Assembly: GCA_032718475.1 (NCBI GenBank)
Contig: JAUCBJ010002500.1
Coordinates: 1 to 57,608, forward strand
Length of the DNA stretch: 57,608 bases
Reading direction: 5' to 3'
Source of the DNA: Nemertoderma westbladi
Taxonomy: Eukaryota; Xenacoelomorpha; Nemertodermatida; Nemertodermatidae
The position numbers were made by a program, and so were the translations under genes. Below, in pieces: positions 43,743 to 53,904 of this stretch (its first letter is position 1; the number at the start of each line of letters is the position of its first letter). Under the pieces are notes generated by a model. The model saw only the letters and a program-made list of their open reading frames with translations. It searched no databases and had not been told where the DNA came from.

Positions 43743-45485
43743 TTGGAACCAAAAAGCCGGCTTTTATCCGGCGAAATTAGCAGGGTATTAGCCAGCGAAA
43801 TTAGTAGCAATTTATCAGCGACTTATCATGCTATGACTTTGCTGGGTTCTAATTACCATAGTTTTCTTGGATCCAATACCCTGAACCCCTATCGCGATCT
43901 GAAGATTCCTGTCCAGGAATCTGTAATGGATGTTCATGGTGATGATGAATGGTCTTCTGGTGACTTATTTTCTGACAGTGATAGTACTGGTATTGAAGGA
44001 GATGAAGGAGAACTCGAAACCAATGGAGACACTTGCATATATACTGAAGGAGGAGGTCACTTGTGCGCTTCTATGTGCCCTTCACAATCACAACCCTCAT
44101 GTTCTGCCTGTCTCCTGGTCTGCCTCAGCCCCATCAAGTTTATGTTTTAAATGGTAGAACATATGATACTGAACGATCTGATATCCCCCCTACTACAAAA
44201 AACAAAAAAAGAACAATAAGAAAAGAATAAGCAAAAAGAAAATAAACAAAAAGGTACCGAATGAAACATGAAATGGAGCGATCTGATATCCCTCCTATAA
44301 CTAAAAAACAAAGAAAGAAGGATGTATCCGACACAGATTATATCCCACCAGTACAAAAACGAAAGAGGGTGAAAATAAAGGTGCTGGTTGATCATCAGAA
44401 TTCTTTGACTATGGATATGCCTACTAGTAGCAATATAAGTAGGCCTAACCGTGGGAAAACAATAATGCATTCAAAATGCAAGACGTGCTTTAAGGAAGTA
44501 ATTAACCTAACATTAAGGACGAAAAACAAGTACAATACTTATCTGCATTGGGGCGTCTTACTAGGGGAAAACAAAGGCGAAAGCATTCTTGTTGTTCTAT
44601 TTGTGAAAAACGTGATAAAGCGTTATGCCGACCATCTTTCGAATACACATTCAATGTCCCATTACACAGATGTGAATGGGATTAGAGAAAAAAACCCAGA
44701 AAGGGAAAAATTACTTAATGATCCACGCCAATTTATTCTACCAAAACTACCCGAAAAGAACTATGACTGTAACCAAAAATCTTTCCCCTTAAAGACTGAG
44801 TTTAAACTGTATCTTAGTAGTGCGCTATCCATAGTGAGAGATGAGAGGGCCCAATCATTCAAGTTATTATGTGTCCAGAAGTTTTTTAGTTTGATGAGTG
44901 CTGCTGTTTCTAAACGGCTCACAGCCCAAATGATGTTTGAGAAATATAATATACTAAAGTCCTACTAGAGTCTTAAGATGGAATCTGTAAGAGGGAAAAA
45001 GACTAGAGAAATTACGTCATTGAGAGTGTACTTACAAAAACTTGATATTTTCTATAAGTTCTGTATTGAAAATGCCAAGGCACTTCCATTTACTATACTT
45101 GCAAACATTATTAAGGCTCGTGCCGGTGTAAGTAACCTGATGAGTGTTCAAAAACCCGTCTTTAAAGCAAGGCTTCACAAAGTTCAATCCCTTGCTGCTA
45201 CCCAAATGCCATCAACATCAGGACTGTCAGTATTTGAGAAATCAGGGCAGCTCTTACACCATGGAGGGGGAGGGTATATCAACCAAAGACAATATCAATC
45301 TTATTATGGCACAGCATGACTCAGGTGGCATGTTGACAATCTCAAAGAAAGCGAAGTGGTCCGAAGTAGAGAACACAATAATGCAGTCATTTTTTAACAG
45401 CGAACTCCGAGGTAAGCGTCTGATCAATGTCCGCGAAAAGATGGAAGAGGCATCCTTGTTATTAGGAGGCAAGAAATTTGAGTGA
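43743..45485 (+). pseudogene. zinc-finger/recombinase-like gene of unknown family, decayed
   Basis: Three linked plus-strand pieces are seen. 43743-44150 has an acidic serine-rich stretch (WSSGDLFSDSDSTGIEGDEG). 44261-44968 has basic motifs (SDIPPITKKQRKK, KRKRVKIKV), C-x2-C (CKTC) and a distal H-x4-H (DHLSNTH). After an in-frame TAG (44966-44968), 44978-45319 has SLRVYLQKLDIFYKFCIENA, which resembles the helical core-binding domain of tyrosine recombinases. A frameshift near 45260 leads to a last piece with KKAKWSEVENTIMQSFFNSE, whose W-S-x-x-E pattern echoes the C-terminus of the recombinase-like gene at 20.3 kb. I infer a relative of the Crypton-like family lacking a visible catalytic domain. 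The first 757 bases lie in the inverted repeat and are duplicated at 25.2-26.0 kb. Confidence 0.45.
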
Positions 45486-47475
45486 CAAATTTATAGTCAA
45501 CTAAACGTCATGAGCTTAAACATAAATATACAAAAGGTTGAAAACATAAAGTGCCTGACATTTCTGTCTAATTTCAGAACATATTTACTTTCTGAAACAG
45601 TTTATATTCAGAAGGCATTATTATATTTATACTAGGCCTATATGCTCACCAATGCAAATATAATATTTAAATATGACTCTAAAAACTTACACCGCACAAT
45701 ACTGGCCAAAGCCTCTATATTAAATTTAACGTATTTGCGTTTACAAATTTAACTAATGTGTGTATGCAAAATATGACAATTATTACGTTTTCAGAAATCG
45801 AAAATCACTAAGTTTGTGTTTTCAACCATAAGTATATAATTGCGACTTAATATCTAACTATACAATTACATGTGGGGGGATTGACTAATCTATGGTGTAG
45901 ACTGTACATTTTTTGGGGATGGCGTAATTATCAGATTATATTAAATTTGAAACTGTGTACAATGTCTACCCATTCAGGAAACTATGCATAACAATTATAT
46001 TTGTCATTCGTGTTGTTAATTATATTTTATAATTTAATTTTTTGTGTTGTTCTGTATCACATACTGTATCAAGTACGAATGCCTATATTTCAACGGTATG
46101 TACCCAGATAAATCCTACCCGGGTAAAAGGTACCCTAAAAATCTTGTGTGTACCAATAGACTGGATGTATTTTATCCAGGTACCTTTTATCCTGGTCAAT
46201 TTGACTATTTTTTTACAACTAGGTCTTTTGTCTTTTTAACTGTTGTTAATTATATTATAGAATTTCAATTTTAGTGTTGTTCTGTATATCATTAGTATTG
46301 ATTGAGTGCCTATATTTTAAATGTACACGTGTATTGGTTACACTAAAGTGTGGTATCCTGTGATGGCATGATACATATTTTGAGCTTAATTAAATTTTAG
46401 TTGTGCTCATAATTATTGAATTGATGTATTTTTAATTGTTATTTTTGATTATAGTGATGTAACAAGTTGTTTTTATTTTTACTATTCTTTTTCAACCATT
46501 CATACATTCAACGATCTACAACAGTCTGTCTAAGTGGGATATGATGTACTAAACCTTGTTATTTAGAAGTGTAGTTAATGCAGTACTCGTCTCCTTTACA
46601 CACATCGCTGTGCTCTTCCTGAACATCTGGTTACATCATAAAGTTTACAACATTCCACTAAGGATCACAATATGATGATTGATTATTATAATTTTTACTA
46701 TTCTTTTTCAACCATTCATAAATTCAACAATCTACAACAGTCTGTCTAAGTGGGATATGATGCACTAAACCTTGTTATTTAGAAGTATAGTTAACGCATT
46801 ACTCGTCTCCTTTACACACATCACTGTCCTCTTCCTGAACATTTACATTCCTGAATGGTTACATCATAAAGTTTACAACATTCCACTAAGGATCACAATT
46901 TAATTTAATTTAATTTCGTGCATATAGTTATATTTGAAGTTACATTGAATATTAGAAAAGTGGTTATTTGGAATAGTAATTGCACAAAGCCAAGCGATTC
47001 TTCTAATAAGAAACTTTCGGAGTTGCTACTTATAGATTTCCAGAGTATAATATGTAATATTGTATTTGGTATATATTATTAGGTATATATTATTAGGTAT
47101 ATACCATTTACTTACAAATTACAGTTAAAAATATGAAATATAGAATAGTACAAGGGCCTGACTGAAATATGTATATAAGTTTGAAAACACTTATCATAAT
47201 TAATTAGTCTGTTGTTTGGCCTATGTAAACATGTTTATCAGTCAGTAAGTCATGAATATCTTGCTTGTTGAAAGGATACTGTTGTTAATGTTGTGTTAGT
47301 TGTGTTAGTGTTGTTAATAATATTGTGATTAAGAATACTACAGCGTAATTCACATTTGGTTTAATGACTTTAAGGATTAGAGACGTGTCTAGTCTCATTT
47401 TGTGATGTCTTACTTTGACAACTACTACTTTTGTTGTTTATTACATCCAACCTCCTCTTCCACCCGAAGATAACG
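45486..47475. other. AT-rich intergenic DNA with tandem duplications
   Basis: No gene supported. A diverged duplication links about 46010-46110 with 46243-46330 (shared GTTGTTAATTATATT and TGTGTTGTTCTGTAT). A clearer one is listed separately. Confidence 0.5.
46475..46899 (+). repeat. 216-bp tandem duplication, 2 copies
   Basis: ACTATTCTTTTTCAACCATT starts at 46481 and again at 46697, and both copies end with CCACTAAGGATCACAAT. The second copy has an extra TTTACATTCCTGAA-like insertion. Confidence 0.9.
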
Positions 47476-48405
47476 ATGGTTCCCGTCAAGCTCTACCTCC
47501 GTCGCAACATAACCACCGGATCACCGACCAACTTCATCAGGGTCAATGAGATTCCTGCCCTTGGCACCCACTCGCAGAAGTTGACCGCATTGAAGGAGAC
47601 CATGGGACAGCTGGGCATTCCCGTCACCTACAAGACCATCCCTGGCCACAAGGAGAGATCGTCGATGCTGAAGATCCACGGCATCCGCGAGAGACGTCAG
47701 AGGAGAAGTTGAAGGAATCAGTGGTGGTCATCATGGTCAGGATCCGGAATGAGTTCCTCGCCATCATCGACCATCTCCAGAATCCGAGGCACCTCGAGGT
47801 GGATCTCCCCTGGACGAAGAAGAGAGCCATCGGATTCCTGCCAGGTTCAGACTCCATCATCGCCGTCATCCTCCCCAAGAACATCAAGGCCCCCAATGCT
47901 GCCGGAGCCATCGCCGAGGTTTTCGCCATCAGAAAAAACACTGTCGAGTATGCCCTCAAGGTAGGCACCATCATCGGTGGAGAGGACTCGGAGATGGGAG
48001 AGATTAGGGTCCTGCAATCGGTGGGACGGGCCAGCGACTTGTACGATGGGTACATGCGTGAGTGGATGAAGCCATGGGATGGATTTCCCAGTTGCCAGAT
48101 ATACAACATTGGTGAGGATCTGGACAGAAAGATCAAGGTGCATGGTCGTTGGGTTCGGATCTTGGGGAGGGCAATGGCTGGTTGTTTCCCCAGCGAGCAG
48201 CAGTTGGAGGAGAGGAGCTATGGCGAGTTTAAGATGTCCGGCGTAGTGTTTTGCCGTCATAGCGACCACATTCGGACACCCCGTCGAAACGTCACATATC
48301 AGTGTCATTACTGACAAGGACAGCGAGGGCGCCTCCCCGACCGACAGGAAGACATTTCTAGAGAGACTAGCCATCGTCGCCTGCAAGATCCTGAGGACGT
48401 TCTAG
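47476..48405 (+). pseudogene. GC-rich broken gene of unknown family (possible endogenous viral element)
   Basis: Starting at an ATG (47476) in good context, three plus-strand frames follow one another without gap: 47476-47711, about 47700-48250 and about 48250-48405 (TAG 48403-48405). This points to one ancestral protein of about 310 residues with two frameshifts. The base composition is sharply GC-richer than on either side. There are no introns, tandem repeats or transposase motifs. Recognisable short stretches are LYLRRNITTGSPTNFIRV near the start and NAAGAIAEVFAIRK in the middle. I do not recognise the family. An intronless, compositionally foreign, frameshifted single gene fits an endogenous viral element, for instance from an RNA virus nucleoprotein, but this is conjecture. 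A processed host pseudogene is the main alternative; no poly(A) tail is seen. Confidence 0.4.
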
Positions 48406-48410
48406 TCCTT

Positions 48411-48856
48411 AGTCCTCTAGACGTTCGCATGATGGCAAAATATATTCTAGACAGGAAAGGCGTCAAAGAATGCAGATTTTCTGAAAATCTTCCTGGGAAG
48501 GACTGAGAAGGGGGGAAGGATTGGGATGTCAGAGATAAATGAAGGATCTTTAACAAAGTACCTATGCCAGAATATAAAAAAGGTGCTAGCCAATGTGACT
48601 CCTGAAACTGTTTGTAAATACTTTGATACCCTGAAGACAACCATAGGTGACAGCCCACCTGAAAGGATACAGTAATAAACTTTGAAGAAACCAACATTTC
48701 AGATGACCCGGGGCATGCAATGTTAATATTTAAACATGGGGTTTGCTATCCTGAGAGAATAATGGATCAAACCAAATCTGCTACTTCTCTCATGTATACA
48801 GCAACAGCAAGTGGATATATTCTTCCTGAATATGTAGTCTATGGGATACCTTGACA
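48411..48856 (+). pseudogene. pogo/Tigger-like transposase fragment
   Basis: Pieces in shifting frames follow the pogo order: PLDVRMMAKYILDRKG, FSENLPGKD and then a TGA where Trp is expected, then CQNIKKVLANVTPETVCKYF and ERIQ. After two stops and a shift come NFEETNISDDPG and SATSLMYTATASGYILPEYV. The first catalytic position, usually NFDE, reads NFEE. The fragment begins six bases after the stop of the GC-rich gene. It belongs to the same broad family as the fragment at 34627-35031, but the two do not overlap enough to compare. Confidence 0.8.
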
Positions 48857-49309
48857 TAAGGTGGTCCAGATAATGCACTCTATAACCATTCTAAGAGTTT
48901 CTGTCTGGTTTGATTCCTATTGCTTTTCTGACTATTTCGCGAAGGTTGTGGTGAATTATCAGATTTAATATTTACATTATAATATTTAGGAATATTAATG
49001 AAATTCATATCCTTTTTCATATCCATTTTCATTCTGATCTCATTTAATTCGGTCTCATTATTCTTCAATCAATTTATTTTTTACAGTAGTTTAGTGAAAT
49101 TTATACTCACAATTGTAATGACGTGCAGTAGTAATAATTAGGCCATGACCACATCCAGCCACCATATACCGGTACAGCTACTGTAGCTACGGTACTGATT
49201 GTGCGATTTGGTATATGTTAATTTCTTGTTGTTAAACTGAGTCAGGCTATTGAATAAGAACTGTAGTTATATATAAGCCAAATCTACACTTTTTGCCACT
49301 GGTCGGTCT
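48857..49309. other. AT-rich DNA without supported gene
   Basis: Nothing recognised on either strand apart from the CCGGTACAGCTACTGTAGC-like stretch near 49170. Confidence 0.4.
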
Positions 49310-50112
49310 ATAACTGTTTCCTTATCTGCAACTAATAAATGGGAACCAAGGCAACTTGGGAAACAGAGTGGAAGGGTTTACTGTGGAAGATCACCCATGG
49401 TGAACACCGTTGGTGAACAGGCATTCCTTGGCTTAACGAGCCTAAAAGATTCTCCCATGCATTACAGATTATTACAACAACATGTTTGGGATTAATGTTC
49501 GCTTGAAATAATGTTCAATCTTTTGAACGAGGCTGAGTGGGAGAGGCTACAAAACTGTGCCAGCAGATCCACCACCTATTTGTAGTCATCCTCGTATTCT
49601 GCCAACCTTCCAACCCATTGTTTACTTCTTAGTACAATGAGTGGACACAGGACCTTAAGTGTTGGTACCCCGCCACTACCGAAGAGCAGATTAGTTATCT
49701 TGCTCCTCGGGTTAAAGATCATCCTTCAGGAGAAGAATAAACAGCTCCGTGATTTTGGGTTGCCAATGCCTTCTTCTACAGATACTAAAAAAAAATGTAC
49801 CGAAGGGGATGGTATATTATAGTGCTGTTTATGGAAAGTCCTGTTTCAATTGCAGGTTTATTAGCCAAACCAACAATATTTTTGGGAACACCATGCACAC
49901 AATGTTTAATAAATGCCCTGTAATTATAAAGATCCTCAATTTTTGCAAACACATTGGTCAGTTTCTTTGTGGACGCCCGAGGGGGGGTACTGCTAAGCCT
50001 TTTCGCCACAACACTTTGCTGTCTGTGGCTCGAATCTTCAGTGCTGAGATGAATATCACTTACGCTGTAGGCTCCAGTTGAATCTGCTGCAATTCTCCTA
50101 TTCGCATGATAT
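49310..50112 (+). pseudogene. Helitron Pif1-type helicase region, heavily decayed
   Basis: Short plus-strand matches in the right order identify the Helitron Rep-helicase protein: NKWEPRQLGKQSGRVYC (about 49338), then QQIHHLFVVILVFCQPSNP (about 49563-49620), then LQEKNKQLRDFGLPMPSS (about 49720). Last comes FLCGRPRGGTAKPFRHNTLL (about 49965-50020), which aligns with the Walker A block (usually GPGGTGKT followed by FLYNTLL). Walker A has lost the GKT residues, and several stops and frameshifts lie between the matches, so the protein is dead. The alignment breaks off at about 50110, shortly before LINE copy 3 begins. Confidence 0.65.
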
Positions 50113-50149
50113 GAGCCTTACACTTCAGGTTTCTTAAGGTTTCTTAAGG

Positions 50150-50640
50150 TTATTTAGAGCAGCAGTAGTTCCAGTACTCCTCTATGGGAGTCCATGCTGG
50201 GCTCTAACTGCTGAGGACACCAAATCTCTGGACGGCACATTCACAAGAATGCTACACCGGGTTCATTGTGTCAAGTTCAATGCACACATCTCCAACCAGA
50301 CACTATATAACATTGGAGGTGTCTCATTGGTTCCCCCAAGCTTGACACTAGAACAAAATCGCCTCCGCTTTGCAGGACATTGCTTTCGCCGTGAGGACCA
50401 GCCAGTGCATAATCTTGTACTTTGGCAGCCTCATGGAGTGAATAAGCATGGTGGACAGCCCATGACTTTCTTGAGACGCATCTTAAAGGACACTGGCCTT
50501 GAAGATGCGGATGATCTAGCAAATGTCATGGGTAATAGGGAGTTGTGGCGGTGCAATTTTGTCGATAAGTCGGCACAGCATTCTTAAAAATGCAGCTGCA
50601 ATGCAGCATGCCGATCCTAGTAGTAGTAGTAGTAGTATTT
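50150..50640 (+). mobile_element. APE-type LINE copy 3, 3' fragment
   Basis: Only the last 130 or so codons (from FRAAVVPVLLYGSPCWALTA to the stop at 50587), the stem-forming 3' end and a longer (TAG)n tail up to about 50637 are present. It matches copies 1 and 2 closely. It lacks the extra GAAAAAT seen after the stop in copy 1. A short direct repeat, GGTTTCTTAA, twice at 50129-50148, marks the 5' junction. It is inserted next to the Helitron helicase remnant. Confidence 0.9.
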
Positions 50641-51039
50641 TTTTGTAACAATAAAGCTTCAATTGTAGGATTTTTCTGTTTGCCTGAAAACAATTAGTTT
50701 ATCATGTACAGGCATATTGTATTTAATTGAATCAAATAATTAAGTGTTAATTACTTAAATTATACATTTTGTTGTCATCCAGTCAGATCATCTATTCAAA
50801 CAGAAATATAACACTAACACACCCCCAATCTTTAGTCAGCAGTGAGTGAACATTATTGCCTAGCCTTACAGTACAGTACTTGTAATGTATTTAGCCAGCC
50901 AGCTAAGTACTGCATCTACAGGAGTCCCATGCTGAGAATACATATGCCAACAAGCAAAACTAATATGGATCCCCAATATTTACGCAACGAACCGCCATAG
51001 TTTTCAGAACGAAATACATAGGTAGACCTTCATTGACTT

Positions 51040-51945
51040 TAATTATTAAAGAGTATGGGAACCAGGGGTCTATCTATCTCCCTTTAACTAAGAAAAATTC
51101 ACAGTTTTACCGATCGATTTCTGCCACTAAGGCCTTCTTCAGGGTAGATTATTAAATTATACTAAATCACATCAGACAGCATGATTGGAACTAACTAATG
51201 TTGTGTATGGTACAGAGGTAGGCCTACCGGTACCGGTACAGTGTGAAAACACACATAGGAATTACACAGTAATGTACGCTAAAAATAACCATTAACAGTT
51301 CACATTTATTTGTAATCTTTTTATATTTTTTTGTATATTTTTTTCACACCTTTTTTCACATTTTCTGAAACTGCATATATAATTTTTCTTGTTTTGTCTA
51401 CTGTACTTCCATTGTGCTCAATTTATTTCCATTAATACGGTGTGTTCACATTTTGAACCTTTTACTGTAGTTGTTTTCCTTTTATAAATAACTGATTACT
51501 ATTTCGTTTCAGTTTCTGCATTGTGGATTTAAACTGTACCTGTTTCGGTATTTCTTATTAGCCTTAAAATTTGAGATTTTGCTGTTCATTTTTTATAAGT
51601 TAATTCATAATTTCCAATAGTGGGTGCCTTTACATTACATTATTGAACTTTCTACAGTAGTTATTTCTTCCAATCAATGTGTTTTCCACCTATTTTATTA
51701 ACTGCAGTTTACTTTATTTTAGCTTACACTACTGTGTAATTCCTATGTGTGTTTTCACACTGTACCGGTACCGGTAGGCCTACCTCTGTACCATACACAA
51801 CATTAGTTAGTTCCAATCATGTTGTCTGATGTGATTTAGTATAATTTAATAATCTACCCTGAAGAAAGCCTTAGTGGCAGAAATCGATCTTAGTTAAAGG
51901 GAGATAGATAGACAGACCCCTGGTTCCCATACTCTTTAATAATTA
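51040..51945. mobile_element. 906-bp non-autonomous element with about 230-bp terminal inverted repeats
   Basis: The left end TAATTATTAAAGAGTATGGG (51040) is repeated in reverse complement at 51926-51945. Complementarity continues inward for about 230 bases to ATTACACAGTA/TACTGTGTAAT (near 51272 and 51727), including CTACCGGTACCGGTACAGTG and AGGTAGGCCTACC. The 450-bp middle is T-rich and non-coding. The outermost bases contain TA, but no longer target duplication is clear, so the superfamily is unknown. Confidence 0.88.
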
Positions 51946-52649
51946 CAATGAACAACTCCCTTAAGACAGCTTGTCAGCAAATCAGATATTTCATTGGTTT
52001 TGGTATTTTTCACGAAATTAACATGTCAATACAGTTTCAATTTACACACTATTTTAATCGATAAAACACATAATAACTTATATTTATTAAACATGTACAC
52101 CTAAGACACATTTTTGACGTCTTCCCGATTTGTAGACCAACAATAATGCCAATAATATATTGTTCAATTTTGACAAAAACCAAAACAAAAGTGGCTGTAA
52201 ATTTTTTTCCTGTGCTCCAATTGGCGCCACATTTTGAACACTCATTACGTAACCAATTTACAACATTTGTTAGAATTATTTTTTAAATCTGGGTTGTATA
52301 GTGCCACACCGATTTGTTGTCTTTGGATGGAATCACCCCTTTATAAACTATCCATTCAGTACATAGAGAATTGAACTGCCATGTATTGACTGAAATCGTT
52401 AATCCATACCCACATAAACAATGTCAATATCAAACTCCTGGTCAACCAGCTGGTCCAGCTCTCCCACAAATCCAAAATCAGACCCGAAACATGATGAAAT
52501 CCTAATGAATTTTCAGAAAATCCAGTCCACTGTGACTTATTCACCATCGAGTTCGCCACATTGAAAGATCAAACTTGGCGTTGCAGGATCATTCGCGGCA
52601 TCAATAGAGACACTAAAGGATGAAGTTACTACAATAATATGCGATAAAT
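51946..52649. other. AT-rich DNA, then upstream remnant of an ORF1-like gene
   Basis: Nothing recognised up to about 52350. From about 52430 the sequence becomes C/A-rich and codes in broken frames for lysine/glutamine-rich stretches that could be the coiled coil of the following ORF1-like gene. Confidence 0.35.
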
Positions 52650-53112
52650 TCACCTAAAGAAACAGATTTTGATCATACTTCTTTGTAACGACTCACAAGA
52701 TCAATATGCTCGCCAGAACAATGTAGTTCTGCATGGCATCTTGGAGGATAAAACAGAGAGAGAAGCCCTTTATATCCTCGATAATCCCAACATTCCTCCC
52801 TCAAATGTGGATGTAATCCATCGAATCGGTCTACCAGTACTTTCCAAACCATCAAATACTGGACAGTACCGGACTGGAACACAACCCACTATCAGGGCTA
52901 CTTCCAAAGGGACGACGGTACTTCACAGACCACCTGGTGCGGCCCTACTACGAAAAGCAACTTCCCTTAAAAGAAACAGCTCAATCCATGCAACCTATTC
53001 GATAAATGGAAAAGTGCCTATTTTAAAATTCCAGAATGACAAACAAGTCCTGGTATCAACGGGAGCCGAGTTAGACCAATTCGACTCCCATCCCCTAAAA
53101 ACTCCCATTTGA
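52650..53112 (+). pseudogene. L1-like LINE ORF1 remnant
   Basis: A frame open from a stop at 52648 to a TGA at 53110-53112 contains DSQDQYARQNNVVLHGILED, the junction between coiled coil and RNA-recognition region in L1-type ORF1 proteins, followed by VDVIHRIGLP (the HRLG-like motif) and a diverged C-terminus. The initiating Met and most of the coiled coil are lacking, and no endonuclease/RT follows. It is more diverged from family norms than the remnant at 709-1101. Confidence 0.55.
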
Positions 53113-53122
53113 TATGGAGTCA

Positions 53123-53349
53123 AGCAAAAAAAAGCAAACAGTCGGCCGAAGCCGGAGGCGACCCGAAGGCTCCTCTATCGATAGCTGCTACCCGAGGGTA
53201 GGGGTGGGCGCTACTCCTATCCCAAGATTTGCTCCCAGTTATTTAACTGGTACTCATTTTATCGACCCCAGTGGATGAAAGGCAGAGTGGACCCTGGCGG
53301 GGCTGAACCGGCTGAGGCCCGGCGCTCAACCAACTGAGCTACCCCGCCT
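53123..53349 (-). mobile_element. tRNA-derived SINE with 10-bp target duplication
   Basis: The minus strand starts GCGGGGTAGCTCAGTTGGTT (A box TAGCTCAGTTGG) and has a B-box-like GGTTCAGCCCC about 40 bases in. It continues with TCGATAAAATGAGTACCAGT and ends in an eight-T run. Perfect flanking repeats TATGGAGTCA lie at 53113-53122 and 53350-53359. The head is too short between the boxes to be a true tRNA gene. GC content is well above the surroundings. The terminal T run could itself be a pol III terminator. Confidence 0.85.
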
Positions 53350-53359
53350 TATGGAGTCA

Positions 53360-53904
53360 GGGCAATCTTATTACATGCGACTATATTTCTCATATGTTAA
53401 TCTACACGAAAACTACTTCACTTGTGCACTGTGTGACATTAATTTCCACATACCTTGCAGCTCCCTTTTAACATTTAATGAAATTTATTAAAAATAAACA
53501 ATATGATATGTACTGCATTCATTGTTCTATCCCGAAATTATTTGCAAATGACCAATATATTTTCAGAAATAAACAATGTATTTCAATATTTAATATATGT
53601 TTAATTTATATTAACATATTTACCCAGAAACAATGTTCAATCATATCAATATTAATGGTGGTTATTTTGATAAGTGAAAAGTGTCTCACAATTTTACAAT
53701 TTTAAACTTTAACTGTACCAAACTTTAACCATTACAAAAAACTTTAATTATATTCTCGACTACCTCACACTAGTTAACAGACGCTTGGATGTACTCACGT
53801 TCACTGAAACATTACCCACAGACAACTCCACTCCACACTGACGACACGCCACTAATAAATAATCGCAAAAATGAAAACTAATCGCGGTGGTACAGCAATA
53901 TACA
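53360..53904. other. AT-rich DNA without supported gene
   Basis: Only short AT-rich frames without motif. The sequence leads into the CAGGGTGTTCCACAAAA end of the following element. Confidence 0.4.

Larger units (their letters stand above)
36021..44499 (-). repeat. giant inverted repeat, right arm
   Basis: Reverse-complement partner of 25237-34478, separated from it by a 1.54-kb spacer (34479-36020). It carries three segments absent from the left arm: the foldback element (36567-38170), an AT-rich insertion at about 38876-39246 and LINE copy 2 (40961-43400). The outer end at 44499 lies inside an open reading frame that continues beyond the arm, whereas the left arm stops there. So the right arm and its flank are probably the parental copy, and the left arm the duplicate. 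Confidence 0.9.

Noticed and set aside
25237-44499. Giant palindrome dismissed as an assembly fold-back
   Set aside because: The artefact explanation was rejected: the arms differ by substitutions and by three or more large insertions with target duplications, which a duplicated read path would not create. Haplotype joining remains possible and is noted in the finding.
47624-48697. Minus-strand frames of 129-179 codons over the GC-rich block
   Set aside because: GC-rich coding DNA leaves antisense frames open; only the plus strand has a start in good context and frames that follow on from each other.
53305-53349. True tRNA gene on the minus strand
   Set aside because: A and B boxes are present but the space between them is too short for an anticodon arm and variable loop, and target duplications bound a longer SINE.
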